Positions 62,711 through 64,000 of a stretch of DNA of 64,000 nt are shown in pieces. Under the pieces are notes generated by a model, which saw only the letters and a program-made list of their open reading frames with translations, was not told where the DNA came from and did not search any database. Source of the DNA: Streptomyces sp. M41(2017) (GTDB lineage: Bacteria > Actinomycetota > Actinomycetes > Streptomycetales > Streptomycetaceae); assembly GCF_002078175.1 (NCBI RefSeq), contig NZ_MWFK01000001.1:930001-994000 (forward strand), written 5' to 3'. How positions within the stretch are numbered: the stretch's first letter is position 1; each line of letters opens with the position of its first letter. The position numbers and the translations under genes are program-made.

Positions 62711-64000
62711 CTAGCTCGCGGGCCAGGGGACCTGGGGCGAGCGGTAGTAGCCGATCCCGAGCGCGTCCCAGCGCGGGGCCTGCGCGGCGAGGCGCACCTT
62801 GTAGGTGTCCCAGTCGTGTGTCGACGCTGGCGACCAGCCGAGTTCGGCGGCGCCGGGCAGCCTCGGGAAGGCCATGACGTCGATGTCGGCGGAGGTCGCG
62901 AGGGTCTCCGTCCACAGCGGCGCCTCGACGCCCCTGACGGCCGAGGCGGGCACGCCGGCGAGGTAGCCGCCCGGGTCCCAGTCGTACGCCCTGCGCACCT
63001 CGACGAGTCCGGCCCAGTCCTGGCCGAGCGGGGTGTCGGCGGTGTACTTCATGTCGAGGTACAGCCGGTCGGCGGGTGACAGGACGATGCCGGTGCCGTT
63101 CTGCGCGGCGCGGGCGACCTGCGCCTTCTCGGCGTCGTCGGTGTCGTCGAGCCCCCAGTACTGGGCGATGGCGCCCTTCGCCGGAGTGGCTCCGGTCAGC
63201 TGGTGCCAGCCGATCACCTTCTTGCCGTACTTGGCGACGAGCGGCTGCACCTTGTCCATGAAGGTCACGTAGTCGGCGTGGCTGGTGGAGTGGGCCTCGT
63301 CGCCGCCGATGTGGAGGTATTTCCCCGGGGTGAGGGCGGCCAGTTCGCGGAGGACGTCGTCCACGAAGTCGTACGTCACTGGCTTGTTCACGCACAGCGA
63401 GCTGAAGCCGACCTCGGTGCCGGTGTAGAGCGGTGGCGCGACCCCGTCGCAGTTCAGCCGCGCGTACGAGGCGAGCGCGGCGTTGGTGTGCCCGGGCATG
63501 TCGATCTCCGGGACGACGTCCAGGTAGCGGGAGGCGGCGTAGCGGACGATCCGGCGGTAGTCGGCCTTGGTGTAGAAGCCGCCGGGTCCGCCGCCGACCT
63601 GGGTGGAGCCGCCGTGGGTGGCGAGGCGCGGCCAGGAGTCGAGGGCGATGCGCCAGCCCTGGTCGTCGCTGAGGTGCAGATGCAGCGTGTTGACCTTGTA
63701 GAGGGCGAGTTCGTCGATGTAGCGCTCGACCTGGGCGACGGTGAAGAAGTGGCGGGAGACGTCGAGCATGGCGCCGCGGTAGCCGTAGCGCGGGGTGTCC
63801 GTGACGGTGCCGCCGGCGATCGGCCAGGGTCCGGGCTGGACGGTGCTCTTCTCGACGGAGGCGGGCAGCAGCTGGCGCAGGGTCTGGACACCGTGGAAGA
63901 GGCCGGCGGGGCGGCCGGCCGTGATGGTGACGCCCGACCTGCCGCTGACGAGGCGGTAGCCCTCCTCGCCGAGGCCCTTGCCGCCGAGTCGCAGCCGGAT
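62711..64000 (-). CDS. GH20 beta-N-acetylhexosaminidase, 5' end outside window
   Basis: This glycoside hydrolase family 20 enzyme removes terminal GlcNAc or GalNAc, for example from chitin oligomers, by substrate-assisted catalysis. The visible part starts in the N-terminal non-catalytic domain (GVTITAGRPAGLFHGVQTLRQLLP) and continues into the TIM barrel: YRGAMLDVSRHFFTVAQVERYIDELALYKVNTLHLHLSDDQGWRI, and LHIGGDEAHST with the catalytic Asp-Glu pair. The C-terminus is complete (stop at 62711). The frame is open to the window edge, so the start and probable signal peptide are missing. It is convergent with desD. Confidence 0.93.
   Translation of the reverse strand: MRLRLGGKGLGEEGYRLVSGRSGVTITAGRPAGLFHGVQTLRQLLPASVEKSTVQPGPWPIAGGTVTDTPRYGYRGAMLDVSRHFFTVAQVERYIDELALYKVNTLHLHLSDDQGWRIALDSWPRLATHGGSTQVGGGPGGFYTKADYRRIVRYAASRYLDVVPEIDMPGHTNAALASYARLNCDGVAPPLYTGTEVGFSSLCVNKPVTYDFVDDVLRELAALTPGKYLHIGGDEAHSTSHADYVTFMDKVQPLVAKYGKKVIGWHQLTGATPAKGAIAQYWGLDDTDDAEKAQVARAAQNGTGIVLSPADRLYLDMKYTADTPLGQDWAGLVEVRRAYDWDPGGYLAGVPASAVRGVEAPLWTETLATSADIDVMAFPRLPGAAELGWSPASTHDWDTYKVRLAAQAPRWDALGIGYYRSPQVPWPAS

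Overview
The window is about 64 kb of very GC-rich DNA with dense genes, many GTG starts, ATGA/GTGA stop-start overlaps and purine-rich ribosome binding sites. Together with a desferrioxamine cluster, iron boxes of the DmdR/IdeR type and many secreted enzymes, this indicates the chromosomal core region of a Streptomyces. From memory the gene order resembles the Streptomyces coelicolor segment around SCO2731 to SCO2786; this was not checked by search. No rRNA, tRNA or CRISPR array was seen.

Layout. (1) 1-6.5 kb: the end of a copper/heavy-metal P-type ATPase, a 640-bp non-coding stretch with promoter and terminator signals (possible small RNA), citrate synthase and a RecD2-type helicase. (2) 6.7-12.7 kb: a complete D-ribose regulon (LacI repressor, ABC ATPase, a fused permease/binding protein, ribokinase, ribose pyranase). 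(3) 12.9-18.7 kb: a divergently regulated three-gene sugar oxidation/aldolase-like operon with its LacI regulator and a second TIM-barrel isomerase. (4) 18.7-26.2 kb: a small hydrolase, two LysR regulators, an EamA exporter coupled to a cysteine-containing oxidoreductase, a repeat-bearing non-coding stretch and a Tat-exported GH3 enzyme. (5) 26.3-36.7 kb: cell-surface and secreted proteins (lipoprotein, S37 peptidase, beta-lactamase-fold protein, endonuclease I, FG-GAP protein) and a fused four-domain ABC exporter. (6) 36.8-43 kb: a module of ThDP enzyme, ureohydrolase, sodium symporter and PucR regulator, plausibly for a guanidino compound derived from arginine. (7) 43-54 kb: small conserved proteins, a CDF transporter, then acyl-CoA and leucine catabolism (acyl-CoA dehydrogenase and thioesterase, TetR regulator, methylcrotonyl-CoA carboxylase alpha and beta, HMG-CoA lyase, second acyl-CoA dehydrogenase). 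(8) 54-62.6 kb: desferrioxamine uptake (desE, desF) and biosynthesis (desA, desB, desC, desD) under two iron boxes. (9) 62.7 kb to the end: a truncated GH20 hexosaminidase.

The most striking feature is a lone TnpB element of about 1.26 kb inserted antisense exactly between desB and desC. Its ends can be placed to the base because TTGAC (GTCAA on the element's own strand) occurs at both junctions. The insertion restores the desB stop codon, the tnpB frame runs through the element end and borrows its last 13 codons from desB antisense sequence, and the adjacent flank is the expected guide for cutting the uninterrupted desB-desC junction. Other items worth attention are the RbsC-RbsB fusion, the possible orphan RNA next to gltA, a perfect palindrome upstream of gltA, phased repeats ahead of the ureohydrolase gene, and the uncharacterised DUF993 operon.
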